Assembly: GCA_963845695.1 (NCBI GenBank)
Contig: CAWJTQ010000031.1
Coordinates: 1 to 64,000 of the forward strand
Direction: 5' to 3'
Source of the DNA: CAWJTV01 sp963845695
GTDB taxonomy: Bacteria; Planctomycetota; Planctomycetia; Isosphaerales; Isosphaeraceae
DNA: 64,000 nucleotides
Under the pieces are notes generated by a model, which did no database searches, was not told where the DNA came from, and was given only the letters and a program-made list of their open reading frames with translations. Below are positions 48,742 through 59,848 of this stretch, in pieces; within the stretch, counting starts at the first letter, position 1, and each line of letters begins with the position of its first letter. The position numbers and the translations under genes are program-made.

Positions 48742-51074
48742 GGCACATAGAGGAACTCATTACTATTCAGCAACGCCAGCGCGAGATCGACCCATGCCGC
48801 GGCCTCGGCGGACTCGAGGTCGCCGGGATCAGCGGCAAAGCCGTTCTTCGTTCGACCATCGCGGGACTGGTCGCGAATCCGATCGGCCTGGGACTTCAAG
48901 AACGATCGCGCGCGTTCAATCTCATTCGGTTTCGGCTCGCGGGCCAGGGTGAATTGATAGGCGCGTCGGATCCGATCGTCGGTCTGCACGCCCGCCTCCC
49001 GGAGGACGCGGCCGGCCAGGACCTTCGCTCGACCGGCGGCGAACTCGCTGTTGAGTAATGTCAGGGCCTGGAGCGCGTGGGTGCTGGTTTCTCGTCGAGG
49101 GCAGGCGCTCTGGGTGTCGGGCGCGTCGAAGGCATCGAAGAGCGGATAGCGCACGTTGCGCTTGCGAAACAGGTAAAGCGAACGCCTCAAATGCTGGGAC
49201 GAGTCCGGATCCTCGGGCCAGAGGTCGACCACCTCAGCCTCGGTGAAGATGAGGTCCTTGACCTCCTTTTCGAGCGGGGCGAGGATTCCCGGTCCGCCCA
49301 TCCGGGAATTGAGCTCGCCCGAAACGGCGAGCATGGCATCGCGGATGCCTTCGGCGTCGAGCCTTCGGCGATTCATCCGGCTGAGCAGGGCGTTTTCGGG
49401 ATCGTCGGCAGCCTGCTTGAGATTCGACCGGCTCGATTGTCGGTACGTTGACGAGGTCACCATGAGCCGATGGAGCGGCTTGAGCTGCCATTCACTCGAG
49501 ATCAACGCCTTCGCCAGCCAGTCGAGCAATTCCGGATGAGACGGGGCCTCACCGCGGACGCCGAAGTCGCTGGGCGTGGCGACGATCCCCTGGCCAAAGT
49601 GATATTGCCAGAGGCGGTTGACGATCACGCGCGCCGTCAGTGGGTTATCGGGCCGGGCCAGCCAGCGCGCCAGGGCCGCGCGACGCCCGGTCTTGTCGCC
49701 CTTCGGCACGATCGACGAATCCGTGAACGTCCCGGTTGGCTGTGAGGCGAGGATCACGCCCGGTGGACGGGGGATAACCTTCGGGCCACGGTTCTGGTAA
49801 TCGCCCCGGCGGAGCACGAAGGTGTCGGTTTCCTTGGACTTCTGGTCCACCAGGGCCATGGCATGTGCGGGAGGATGCGGGAGAGTTCGTTCGATCTCGT
49901 CGATCGCGCGCTTGAGGGATTCGCGCCGATCGTGGACGGCCCGGTCGGGATCGGCGGCGACGGCCGCGGCGATGTCCTCCCAGGTGACCCGGAGCGACGT
50001 CTCGAGTCCCTGGGCCAGCTTCTTCTGTGCGGGGGTCCGTTGCTTTGAGGGTGTATTCATCACGACCCGCTCCTCGGCGCTCAGCATGGCGAGCTTGTGT
50101 TCCTTGATCGCCTTGCGGTAGGGAGCTTCGAGCTGCGTGAGTTGTTTCTTGAGAGGGGCGACCCTGGCATGGATGGCTTTCTCGGCGGTTGCGAAGGCGT
50201 CGCGTTCGGATTTCGATGCGATCAGCACATCGTCAAGCTTCGACGTGGCAAAGAACGCCTGGAGCCGGTAGTAGTCGGTCGTGGGGATCGCGTCGAACTT
50301 GTGATCGTGGCAACGGGCACATCCGATCGTCAGGCCCAGGAAGACCGAGCCGACTGTGCCGGTGATCTCGGAGAGCTCTGATTGCCGCTTGACCTCGGGG
50401 ATGACATTGCCGCCGACCACCTCTCGGGGGCCGCAACGGCAGAACCCCGTGGCGATCAGAGCATCTCGATTGCCAGGCTGGAGGTCGTCTCCGGCCAACT
50501 GGAGCTCGAGGAATCGATCGTAGGAGAGATCGGAGTTCAAGGACCGGATTACCCAGTCGCGATATCGCCAGGCGTCAGGGCGTTCGGCGTCGAGCTCGAA
50601 GCCGTTGGAGTCGGCGTAATGAGCCAGGTCCAGCCAGTGCTGGCCCCACTTCTCTCCATATCTGGGGCTGGCCAGCAAGCGATCGACGAGCCGCTCGTAA
50701 GCGTTCGGCCGATCGTCGTTGAGGAACGCGGAAGTCTCTGAGGGAGACGGCGGTAGCCCGGTAAGGTCGAAGGTGATCCGGCGGATCAAAGCCACACGGT
50801 CGGCCTCAGGCGCGGGCGACCAGCCCAGTTCTTCCAGCTCGGCCAGGATGAACCGGTCAACCGGGTTGCGCACCCATCGGGATCCCTGGACCTTCGGCGG
50901 CTCGACCGTCTTCAATGGTTGGTAGGCCCAATGACTTCGCTGTTCGCTGCTGAACGATTCGGGTGGGGCAATGCCACCGGACGGGGCAGCCGGCTCGCCT
51001 GCGATTGTGGTCGTCAGGACCAGGAAGAGTGTCAGGATCGAGATCGTCGCGATTCTGCGAGCTGCCACAGGCAT
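48738..51074 (-). CDS. DUF1549/DUF1553 domain-containing exported protein
   Basis: 778 residues from the ATG at 51074. RIATISILTLFLVLTTTIAG is a signal peptide. DUF1549: RNPVDRFILAELEELGWSPA, RRITFDLTGLPPSPSETSAF, WGQHWLDLAHYADSNGFELD, then a CxxCH motif in GLTIGCARCHDHKFDAIPTT, which could bind heme or metal. DUF1553: LARWLARPDNPLTARVIVNR, GIVATPSDFGVRGEAPSHPE, YLFRKRNVRYPLFDAFDAPD, LTLLNSEFAAGRAKVL. It is the canonical partner of DUF1501 proteins, 230 bases after a DUF1501 gene here. The catalytic function is not known. Confidence 0.94.
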   Translation of the reverse strand: MPVAARRIATISILTLFLVLTTTIAGEPAAPSGGIAPPESFSSEQRSHWAYQPLKTVEPPKVQGSRWVRNPVDRFILAELEELGWSPAPEADRVALIRRITFDLTGLPPSPSETSAFLNDDRPNAYERLVDRLLASPRYGEKWGQHWLDLAHYADSNGFELDAERPDAWRYRDWVIRSLNSDLSYDRFLELQLAGDDLQPGNRDALIATGFCRCGPREVVGGNVIPEVKRQSELSEITGTVGSVFLGLTIGCARCHDHKFDAIPTTDYYRLQAFFATSKLDDVLIASKSERDAFATAEKAIHARVAPLKKQLTQLEAPYRKAIKEHKLAMLSAEERVVMNTPSKQRTPAQKKLAQGLETSLRVTWEDIAAAVAADPDRAVHDRRESLKRAIDEIERTLPHPPAHAMALVDQKSKETDTFVLRRGDYQNRGPKVIPRPPGVILASQPTGTFTDSSIVPKGDKTGRRAALARWLARPDNPLTARVIVNRLWQYHFGQGIVATPSDFGVRGEAPSHPELLDWLAKALISSEWQLKPLHRLMVTSSTYRQSSRSNLKQAADDPENALLSRMNRRRLDAEGIRDAMLAVSGELNSRMGGPGILAPLEKEVKDLIFTEAEVVDLWPEDPDSSQHLRRSLYLFRKRNVRYPLFDAFDAPDTQSACPRRETSTHALQALTLLNSEFAAGRAKVLAGRVLREAGVQTDDRIRRAYQFTLAREPKPNEIERARSFLKSQADRIRDQSRDGRTKNGFAADPGDLESAEAAAWVDLALALLNSNEFLYVP

Positions 51075-51304
51075 GGAGTTTCTTTCCGTGAGGACCGCGC
51101 GCGGCGATTTCCCCTGGCAGGGCCGCACGCCTTCGTGAGCGGCGAGTGTTCGTGGTGAGTGGCTCGAGCGTTGGGACGGACCTGCCTGTCCTGGTGATCG
51201 TTGTTCGCTCACCACTACCAACAATTGTGCAGGAAAGGGTCGTCCACGACAAGGGTTGTGGAGGATCCCGTCGCGTGGCGGGTGGGAGTTCGTTGCCAGC
51301 GGCG

Positions 51305-52635
51305 TCAGACGAGTTCCCGGATCACTCTCCCGTCATAATTAATCTGGATCGGCCGGCCGTCGGGAGTCTGATGGGTCGTATCGAGTGGGATGCCCAGGCA
51401 ATGATAGAGGGTCGCGGCGACATCCTCCGTGTAGTAGGGGGCCTCGGTCGGCTGCTCCCCGAGGGCGTTGGTTTGGCCGACGGCAACGCCTGGGCGCAGG
51501 CCGCCGCCAGCCATCAGGGCGATGCTGGCCGTCGACCAGTGGTCGCGACCGGCGGATGGGTTGACCTTGGGTGTCCGGCCGAAATCGCTGAGGACCATGA
51601 CCAGGGTCGAGTCGAGCTGTCCGCGGGCCGACAGGTCGCAGAGTAGGCCGGAGAGGGCCGAGTCCAGGCGCGGGAGCAGGCGATTCTTCAGCGAGGTGAA
51701 GTTGTTCTGGTGGGTGTCCCATCCACCATCGGTAACAGTGACGAACCGGACACCGGCCTCGATCAGGCGGCGGGCCAGCAAGCAGCCCTGGCCGAGCGAG
51801 TTCCGCCCATAACGATCGCGAAGCCTGGGGTCTTCGGAATGGATGTCGAACGCCTTCTTGGCGTGGGCGCCGTGACCAGGTTGTACGCTTTCTGGTAAAA
51901 CGTATCAGCCGCGTGGAGCGGGGTGGGACCCGAGTCATCCTCCATCTGTCGCTGCCAGGTATCCACCGCCTGGAGGGCCTTCATCCGGCGCTGGAATCGG
52001 CCGCGATCGACCCCTCCGGGAAGGACGACGTCCCGAACGGTGAAACTCGGGCGTGAGGCGTCGCCGGGCAAGACGAACGGGTTATACTGATCGCCGAGGA
52101 ACCCAGCCACACCGCCGCCGAATCGCTGATCGATCGAGACGCCAAGCTGCACGTAGGGGGGCATCGCATTGCGGTCTCCCTCTTCCTTGGCGACGACTGC
52201 CCCGTACGACGGATAGACGACTGATTGATTGAACGGATGCCCGGACATCATGTAAGCATCCGCTACGCCGTGCGACCCGTTCTTGGGGTTGAGCGACCGG
52301 AGTATGGCGTATTTGTCCTGGTGCTGAGCGAGCTGAGGCAAGGGATCGCAGATCTGAATCCCCGGCACATTGGTTGCGATCGCCCCGAATTCGCCGCGGA
52401 TCTCCTCGGGGGCCTGGGGCTTGGGATCGAAGCTGTCGATGTGGCTGATCCCGCCCTGGAGCCAGATCAGGATGCAGGAAACCTCGCGATCGGTCTCTCC
52501 CGCCGCGGCCCGCGCTCGGAGTTCCATCAGTCTCGGCAGACTCATGCCGAGAGCAGCGATCGAGCCGATCCGAATCACGTCGCGCCGCGTCACTCCGTCG
52601 CAGCTCCGTTTCGTACCCAGCCGCAAGTCGAACAT
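51305..52635 (-). CDS. DUF1501 domain-containing protein (second copy, one frameshift)
   Basis: About 443 residues. The start MFDLRLGTKRSCDGVTRRDV carries a Tat motif, and GGGGA lies upstream. Segments: ILIWLQGGISHIDSFDPKPQ, DKYAILRSLNPKNGSHGVAD, MMSGHPFNQSVVYPSYGAVV. Near 51870 one C is missing from a CCC run; the other frame continues GCLLARRLIEAGVRFVTVTD, GGWDTHQNNFTSLKNRLLP, VMVLSDFGRTPKVNPSAGRD and TLYHCLGIPLDTTHQTPDG. First gene of the co-directional run reaching down to 45564. It shares the family with the protein at 46572 but belongs to a different subgroup. Confidence 0.92.
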
Positions 52636-52907
52636 CGGACCATCCCCTTTCGATCATGCCCGGGACGGAAACTCCGAACTCTCGATGGCCAGGACACCCG
52701 AGATCCTTGATCATCGTCGAGTATTGGAGGAAAGTTTAACATTCCGTTGAGCGGGTGGGCAAGCCTGCACAGGCGCTCTCGCTTCGATTCAGTCCGATAG
52801 GACTCGTCTGGAATCGACTCGCCTCAAGGCTCTCGTGTCTTTACGCTGGAGGATCGCGAGGGGAGGATTTCGACAGGTCGTTCACTTCTGACGTGAGAGG
52901 AGACTCC

Positions 52908-54041
52908 TTGGCGGAGATCCAGTTGCGGCAGCTATCGAAGGGTTTCCCTGGTGGAGCCCCGGCTGTTGAAGCCATCGATTTGTGTATTCCCTCCGGTGAG
53001 TTGCTGGTCGTGCTCGGGCCGTCGGGGTCTGGAAAGACGACCTTATTGCGATTGATCGCGGGGTTGGAGGCGCCGAGTTCGGGTGGGGTGTGGATCGATG
53101 GTCGAGACGCGACCTCCGTTCGCCCGGATCGTCGCGACGTGGCCATGATCTTCCAGCAGCCGGCGCTTTATCCTCACTTGACAGTCTTCGACAACCTGGC
53201 ATTTGGACTGCGAGCCCGGGGCGTTCCCCGGAGTCAAGCGCGGCCCAAGGTGAACATGATCGCCGGACTCCTGGGACTCGACTTACTTCTGGCCCGGCGG
53301 CCCGCTGCCCTCTCGGGAGGGGAACGGCAACGCGTGGCGATCGGTCGAGCGATCGTGCGGCGTCCGAGCGTGCTTCTCCTCGATGAGCCGTTCTCGAGTC
53401 TCGACTTGCCCCTCCGCTCGGCGCTGCGAGAGGAAGCGGTGGAGCTTCACCGTCAGTTCGAGACGACCTGGATCCTCGTGACGCACGATCAAGACGAGGC
53501 GCTCCTCATGGGCGATCGCATCGCCGTGCTTGACCGGGGTCGCCTTCTCCAGTGCGGTCCGCCCCGAACGATCTACGAACAACCGACAGATCGGTTCGTG
53601 GCCACCTTCGTCGGCAATCCTCCGATGAACATCCTGCCCTGTGAGATCGAGCGCGAAGGAGCCACTGTCCGAATCCACTTCATCGCGGCCAAGCATGGGT
53701 TGAGCTGGGCCCTGGCAGATCGTGAGGTACCGGCCGGTTGGCCGGAGGGACTCGATCAGGTCGAACTCGGCCTGCGACCTGAATCCATCGGCATCCGGGA
53801 AGCTGGACCGTCCGCCGAGTCAGCCGCCCTGTCGCCGACACTGCCTGCTCAGGTCCGAAGAGTCGAGTTCCATGGTCCCGACCTGCTGGTGACCCTGGCC
53901 CTGGGCCCCCATCTCCTCGTCGCTCGGCTGGCCTCCACTCAACCCGTCCATGAACGGCAAGACGTCCATGTCGTCCTCGACCTCGCTCGAGCCGCCTGGT
54001 TCGACCCGTCAACGGGAAGGGCGCTGAAGCTGGATCGTTGA
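52908..54041 (+). CDS. ABC transporter ATP-binding protein of the MalK/UgpC type, orphan
   Basis: 377 residues from a TTG at 52908 that follows AGAGGAG; longer starts up to 52755 are less likely. Walker A GPSGSGKTTLLRLIAG, Q-loop FQQPALYPHLTVFDNLAFGL, signature LSGGERQRVAIGRAIVRRPS, Walker B VLLLDEPFSSLDLPLR, H-loop LVTHDQDEALLMGDRIAVLD. The C-terminal part (GNPPMNILPCEIEREG, LGLRPESIGIREA) is the TOBE-type regulatory domain of CUT1 sugar importers. No permease or binding-protein gene is next to it, so it may serve several importers encoded elsewhere. Confidence 0.92.
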   Translation: MAEIQLRQLSKGFPGGAPAVEAIDLCIPSGELLVVLGPSGSGKTTLLRLIAGLEAPSSGGVWIDGRDATSVRPDRRDVAMIFQQPALYPHLTVFDNLAFGLRARGVPRSQARPKVNMIAGLLGLDLLLARRPAALSGGERQRVAIGRAIVRRPSVLLLDEPFSSLDLPLRSALREEAVELHRQFETTWILVTHDQDEALLMGDRIAVLDRGRLLQCGPPRTIYEQPTDRFVATFVGNPPMNILPCEIEREGATVRIHFIAAKHGLSWALADREVPAGWPEGLDQVELGLRPESIGIREAGPSAESAALSPTLPAQVRRVEFHGPDLLVTLALGPHLLVARLASTQPVHERQDVHVVLDLARAAWFDPSTGRALKLDR

Positions 54042-54266
54042 TGAGGCCGGTCGATATCCCAGCCTGATCAGCCCGCCGCGGAAGTCGACCGTCACGACCT
54101 GGGTGTGAAAGAGGCTGAGGTCTCGGGGCCACAGACACCAGCCTCGAGATCGAGCCGCGTTTGGCCCGAATCCGAGAGTGAGAACCAGGGCACGTGTCGT
54201 GGACGATGGTCCAGTCCCCGAAGTCGCCCCCATCGGCTTTGTTCGAAATGAGTCATGAGCTAAAGA

Positions 54267-55478
54267 ATGTGCCATTCTGAGTTGACACCCCTGCCTGCCA
54301 CTGGACCGAAACCGACGCTCGCGTCCTCAATTGCCAACATCGATTCTTCACATCACGAAAAAATAGCGAATCGGATCGACCAAACCATTGACAACACCGT
54401 GATGGGACTACTTAATCTTGGTGCGTCGCGCTTTTTTAAGATGCCCAGGATCAGATTTAGCACGAGCGCTGAAGTGGCAGAACTCACGGTTATCTACATG
54501 GATGCAGGACAAGGGGATTGCACGCTGATCCTGTTTCCCGATGGAAAGACCAACTGGATGGTCGACTGCGGCAGCATCAAGAACGGGCAGATTGTTCGTT
54601 CGGAGATCGTCAAAGTGCTGGACAGGGTGCTGCCATCCCGCGGCAACACGGTCCAACGCCTGATCCTGACCCATCCCGACCAGGACCATTACAACCTGCT
54701 CTCGACCGTGGTTCCGATGATACCCAACGGCGTTGGGGAGATCGTCTACGGCGGAGAAATGACGCAGTACAAGAACCAGCTCGACAAGAATTACACCTAC
54801 AATTTGCTCGTCAACTTCGGCAACAAGGCCATTTCACCCAGCGCGAAAGTCAACTGGAACCCGACGACGATCGGCGGCGCGATTGTGAGCTTCCTGGCTG
54901 CCAACGCTTCGGGAAACGTCAACGATACGAACAATAATAGCGTTGTCCTTCTCGTCGAATACATGAATTATAAGTTCTTCCTCATGGGAGATGCCGAGAT
55001 CCCGACGGAGAACTTTATTCTTGGCAACTGGACGGCCTCTTCGCTCCAATCGACCTTCGGCGTAGCGCTGAAGATGGGGCACCACGGAAGCGACACGGCG
55101 TCGTCCCAGAACTGGGTCCAGACGATCAAGCCGACCGCCCTGATCGTCAGCGCCGATACGCGGGGATTCGGCAAGTTCAACCGCGGTATGCCGGCCAACA
55201 GCAAGATCACCAACGCGGTGAGCTGGTCGGGCCGGGTGGGCACCTTACACCAGTCGTTATCTCATAATTACGTGGTCTGGTGCGACGACTGCCCCCCAAC
55301 CAGCAACTACGCCTTCAAGCCCATGATGGTCGTGCCGGCTACGGTCCAGGCCGTCTGCACCACCCTCTACAACTTGGCCTACGACAACACGTACACGGAC
55401 TACTCATCCGAAGGTGGGAGCTGGTACTTCACCATGAAGGATGACGGTATCCTCTACGTGGGCTTCACGGGTTCCTGA
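54267..55478 (+). CDS. MBL-fold metallohydrolase of the ComEC/Rec2-nuclease-domain type
   Basis: 403 residues. After ~70 variable residues, ELTVIYMDAGQGDCTLILFP opens a metallo-beta-lactamase fold. The metal site is LILTHPDQDHYNLLS (HxDxDH), with MVDCGSIKNG before it, VVLLVEYMNYKFFLMGDAEI and LKMGHHGSDTASSQNW later. About 100 extra residues end in SWYFTMKDDGILYVGFTGS. It lacks the transmembrane part of ComEC, so it should be soluble. No signal peptide. It is 15 bases from the DUF6603 gene on the same strand and therefore the first gene of that operon. DNA near its start is less GC-rich than its surroundings. Confidence 0.82.
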   Translation: MCHSELTPLPATGPKPTLASSIANIDSSHHEKIANRIDQTIDNTVMGLLNLGASRFFKMPRIRFSTSAEVAELTVIYMDAGQGDCTLILFPDGKTNWMVDCGSIKNGQIVRSEIVKVLDRVLPSRGNTVQRLILTHPDQDHYNLLSTVVPMIPNGVGEIVYGGEMTQYKNQLDKNYTYNLLVNFGNKAISPSAKVNWNPTTIGGAIVSFLAANASGNVNDTNNNSVVLLVEYMNYKFFLMGDAEIPTENFILGNWTASSLQSTFGVALKMGHHGSDTASSQNWVQTIKPTALIVSADTRGFGKFNRGMPANSKITNAVSWSGRVGTLHQSLSHNYVVWCDDCPPTSNYAFKPMMVVPATVQAVCTTLYNLAYDNTYTDYSSEGGSWYFTMKDDGILYVGFTGS

Positions 55479-55493
55479 GCCACGGAGGGCGGC

Positions 55494-58400
55494 ATGGCGA
55501 TGACCGTTGCGGACCTGAAGTCGTTGCTGTCCAAGGTGACGCCGAGCCAGCCCTTCACGCTGTCCGACGGCGCCCTCGGTATTGACGCGGTCAAGAAACT
55601 TTTCGACAGCTACCTGCCCGGCCAGACGCTGACGGTGGACAAACCGACCGCGGACGTCGAGCAGCTCACGGTCAGCGGCGGATTCTCGCTCCCGCCCAAG
55701 TACACGGGGCTCCCCGTGATGGTGACGTTCGACAGCGACGGCACCAACGTGACCGGAATCTTCATCCGGGCGGCGCTCCCCGGCTGGGACATCGACACCA
55801 GCTTCCTTCAGTTATCTCCCGCGTACCTGAAGGACTTTGGTTGCTCCGTTCTCTACCTGGTGCTGAGCGCCCAGCCGGGCGACACCGGACAGGTGACAGC
55901 CGCGTATGGCGTGGGAGCCGACTTCTCGTTCAAATCCGAGGGACAGACCGAGACCCTTTCACTCAACGCGCTGATGTCCCAAGACCCTGCGGCGGACTAC
56001 ACGCTCGAGGGGACGTTCAGCGGGGTGACGCTCTCGGACCTGAACGTGCTGAGCCAGTTCGCCACCGGGGGGCAGTTCGACATCATCCCATCGAACGTGG
56101 TCCCGCTGGCGAAGCAGATGCAGCTCACCGGACTGCGACTCGCGATCGGCCGGGCGATGTCGAAACTGCTGGTCGTCTCCGTTAACGTCCAGGTCACCGC
56201 CTCCTGGGCGATCGTCCCGGGGAAGTTCGAGTTCAAATCCGTGGGTGCAACGTTCACAGTGAACACGCCGAGCTCGCCGACGATCTATGCGGCCCTGTAC
56301 ACCACGTTCGACGTCGGCGGAGTGCCGATCGCGGCGCAAGTCACGATCCCCGACCTCGACCTTACCGCCGCACTCGAGCAGCCGATCCAGTTCTCTCAGA
56401 TCCTGGCTCAGTACCTGCCGAACTCCGACCTGCCCGAGCTGAATATCGACTTCCTGCGGTTCCAGCTTAACCTCCGAAGCGTGGGTTATAGCCTTCAGGT
56501 CGCCACCACCGAGGACTGGCCACTCGTCAACGACGGCGGCTTTAGCCTCTCGCTGACGGGCCTGTTCTTCACCATCATCGGCCAAGGGAGCAGCACGCCC
56601 ACCGGCACGGTCGGCGCGACATTCGATGTCGGTGGCACGGGCATCCTCATCAGCGCCAGCTACTTGGGTAGCACGAGCGGCTGGCAGTTCCTCGGTGAGA
56701 CGATCGGCGACTCCACGATCGATGCCGGGAAGTTAGCAAGTTCGGTCCTGAGCCAGTTCGGCGTCACCCTGCCGGCTCCCGTCCAGAAGGTTCAGATCGG
56801 CAACGTCGCGCTGGAGATCACGACCGGGACGAAGACGTTCTTCTTCACGGCCACCGGCACGACCACGGTGGCCGACGTCGCGGTCTCCTTCTCACCGACG
56901 ATCAAGCTGTCGTACGACTCTCAGACTCACTCGTTCGACAAAGTATTCTCAGGCACGCTTGTGCTACACGCGCCGCAACAGGGCGGTGGCACGAAGGACA
57001 TCACGTTCACCGTCTCGTTCAGTCAGGACGCCAAGGACACGTCGATCACGGCCACGTATCAGCAATCGGGCACCGGACTCGAGTTCGCCGACATCGCCGG
57101 AGCGCTCGGCTTCACAGTGTCGCAACCGATCCCGTCGTCGCTTGACCTGGGGCTCACGGCTGCGAGCTTCACCTACGACTTCACGAGCAAGTCGCTCGTC
57201 CTGGCCGCGACATCGAAGAATTATGGAAAGGCCGTATTCGTGACACTCCTGATCGACGCACAACGGCAGTATTTCTTCCTGCTCGGCGTCAACAAGACAT
57301 TCAGCCTGTCGAACCTACCGCTGGTTGGCGAGGAACTGGCCAAGATCGAGAACATCAGCCTTGGCGATCTGTCTGTCATCATCGGCTCGGAAACAACCAA
57401 CTCGACCACGGCGGCCGTCGTTAACGCCTTGATCCCGGCGGGATACCCGACACTTCCCGCCGCCGGGGCGAACGGGGATGTCGTGATCGCGGCACAGTTG
57501 AGCTTCGGCGATCAGGTCCTCGCGCTGGACCTTGCCTTGGGCGGCCAGGGCACCACGAGCCGTCCCGACGGCGCGCTTGCGCTGGCGACGGTCGGGGCCG
57601 GACAGGTCTCTACGTCGAGCACACCCGACGGCACGATGTGGTACACGGTGCAGAAGAGCTTCGGCCCGGTGTCGATCCAGCGGATCGGTGCGATGTACCA
57701 GTCGGACCAGCAGACGCTCTGGTTCGAGATCGACGCCACGCTCGCGTTTGGTCCATTGACGCTCGATCTGGTCGGCCTCGGTTTGGGCTCGCCGATCGCC
57801 TCTTTCGAGCCGAAGTTCTCGCTCACGGGCCTCGGCGTCGCCTACTCGAATCCGCCGCTCGAGGTCGCCGGATCGCTGGTCAATCTGCGCCTCCCGGAGC
57901 AAACTTTATCGAATTCGAGGGCGGCGTGACCATCGGGACCGGCGAATTCACGCTGACCGCCTTCGGTTATTACGGCAACCAGAACAACTTCAACTCGATG
58001 TTCATTTTCGGCGACCTAGCCTACGACTTCGGCGGGCCGCCGGCGTTCTTCGTGACCGGTCTCGCGCTGGGTTTCGGCTACAACTCCAACCTGCGCATCC
58101 CGACCATCGACGAGGTGGCGGTGTTCCCGTTCGTCCAGGTCCTGCCCACCTCGATGATCCCGAACACGGGCATTTTTGGCGCGAATCCAACGCCACAAAA
58201 GGTGCTGGATGCGATCATGAATCCGACGCAGGGAACGGCGTGGGTGACGCCGCAGCAGGGTTCTCTCTGGTTCGGGGCCGGCATCACGTTCACCAGTTTC
58301 GAGTTGGTGAACTCGCAAGCCCTGGTTCTGGTGACCGTCGGCGGTAGTGATGGCGTAGTGATCGCCCTGGTCGGAACCTCGCGCGGACAATTCCCGCAAG

Positions 58401-59779
58401 CCACCGGCGGCGAGATTCCGGTGTACGCCTACATCGAGCTGGATCTCGAGGTCGAAATCGCGCCGTCGCTCGGCGTTTTCTCAGTGCAAGCCGTGTTGGC
58501 GAAGAGTTCCTTCCTGCTCGACAAGGCCTGCATGCTGACCGGCGGCTTCGCGTTCTTCGTGTGGTTCGGAAGCAATCCGCATGCTGGCGATTTCGTGCTC
58601 ACGCTCGGCGGGTACAATCCGGGCTTCACGCCGCCCTCCTACTACCCGACTGTGCCCGCGGTCGGCTTCCACTGGTCGCTCGATTCGACGATTACCATCA
58701 GTGGCGGAGCGTATTTCGCCTTCACACCGTCGGTGCTGATGGTCGGCGGCGACCTGAACGCCACCTACCAATCGGGCAATTTGAAGGCGTGGTTCGACGC
58801 GCACGCCGACATCATCGTGCAGTGGAAGCCCTTCTGGTTCGATGCCGGATTCGGCATCACCATTGGCGCATCCTACAAGGTCGACTTGCTGTTCACCAGC
58901 TTCACCGTCAGCGTCGAACTGGGTTGCAACCTCGAAGTCTGGGGACCGCCCACTGGCGGCACTGTCGGCGTCAACTGGTACATCATCTCGTTCACCATTC
59001 CGTTCGGCGCGTCGAAGAACGCCTCCAAGCCCCTGGTCAGCCAGTGGAGCGATGTGCAGGCGATGCTGCCCAACAGCGGCTCGGCGTCGTCCCCGAACGT
59101 GCTCACCTTGGCGCCTTCGAGCGGGTTGTCGCCGAACACGACTAGCCCGTCGAACAGCGGCAGCGGCTTAGGCGCTACGCCGGCCGCTCCCTGGGTGGTC
59201 CGCGGCAGCCAATTCGGCTTCAGCACGTCCTCGGCGATCCCCGCCAGTACTGCTACGATCGGATCTGGAAACAACGCCCGACAGTTCAACGGAAGCCATT
59301 TCAACGTCGCCCCGCTGGGCTGGACTGCCGTCACAGCCACTCACGCCATCACCATCGTCAACAGCGCTGGCACGGACTATTCAGCCGCCTTCGCGGCGAT
59401 TCCGGCGCAGCGCGATTTGCCGTCCCAGCTTTGGGGCGTCCAGCAGAGTTCGACCCCGGACGCTTCGAGCCAATTGGTCCCCAACCAATTGGTGGGAACG
59501 TTGGTGAGCGTGAATCCGCCCGCGATCGGTGGCTCGGCCGGACCGGTGAATGTGGAAGTGAACCTGGCCAACGTCAACATCGGTCTCGCCAACTCGATTC
59601 TGGGTGTCAGCGGGTCGGCGCAGCCGGAAGGTGACATTCCGGTCAACGGTCCGAACACGGTTTCGATCATTGCGGATCCCAATACCGGGATCGGCTCGGT
59701 TGCCACCACCGCGGCGCGGACGGCCATCTACAACGCCCTGCAACGGCTTGACTCCGGCCCGAGTCGAACGATCCCATGA
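55494..59779 (+). CDS. DUF6603-type giant beta-rich protein (one frameshift)
   Basis: About 1,428 residues. ATG at 55494 with GGAGGG upstream. The first 800 residues consist of repeated beta-strand segments (VGADFSFKSEGQTETLSLNA, GGFSLSLTGLFFTIIGQGSS, PLTLDLVGLGLGSPIASFEP). At ~57897 one C is missing, and the frame continues FIEFEGGVTIGTGEFTLTAF, GFGYNSNLRIPTIDEVAVFP, PQQGSLWFGAGITFTSFELV, FHWSLDSTITISGGAYFAFT, AWFDAHADIIVQWKPFWFDA, which is the core I associate with DUF6603. No signal peptide, almost no Cys. The last 250 residues are Ser/Asn/Gly-rich. DUF6603 has no established function. Confidence 0.72.
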
Positions 59780-59848
59780 CCGATTTCGCCAAGGGAGCCG
59801 GCTGCGCTTTTTCGGCCGAACCGTTGTTGGTTTCCTAAGGAGACTCGA

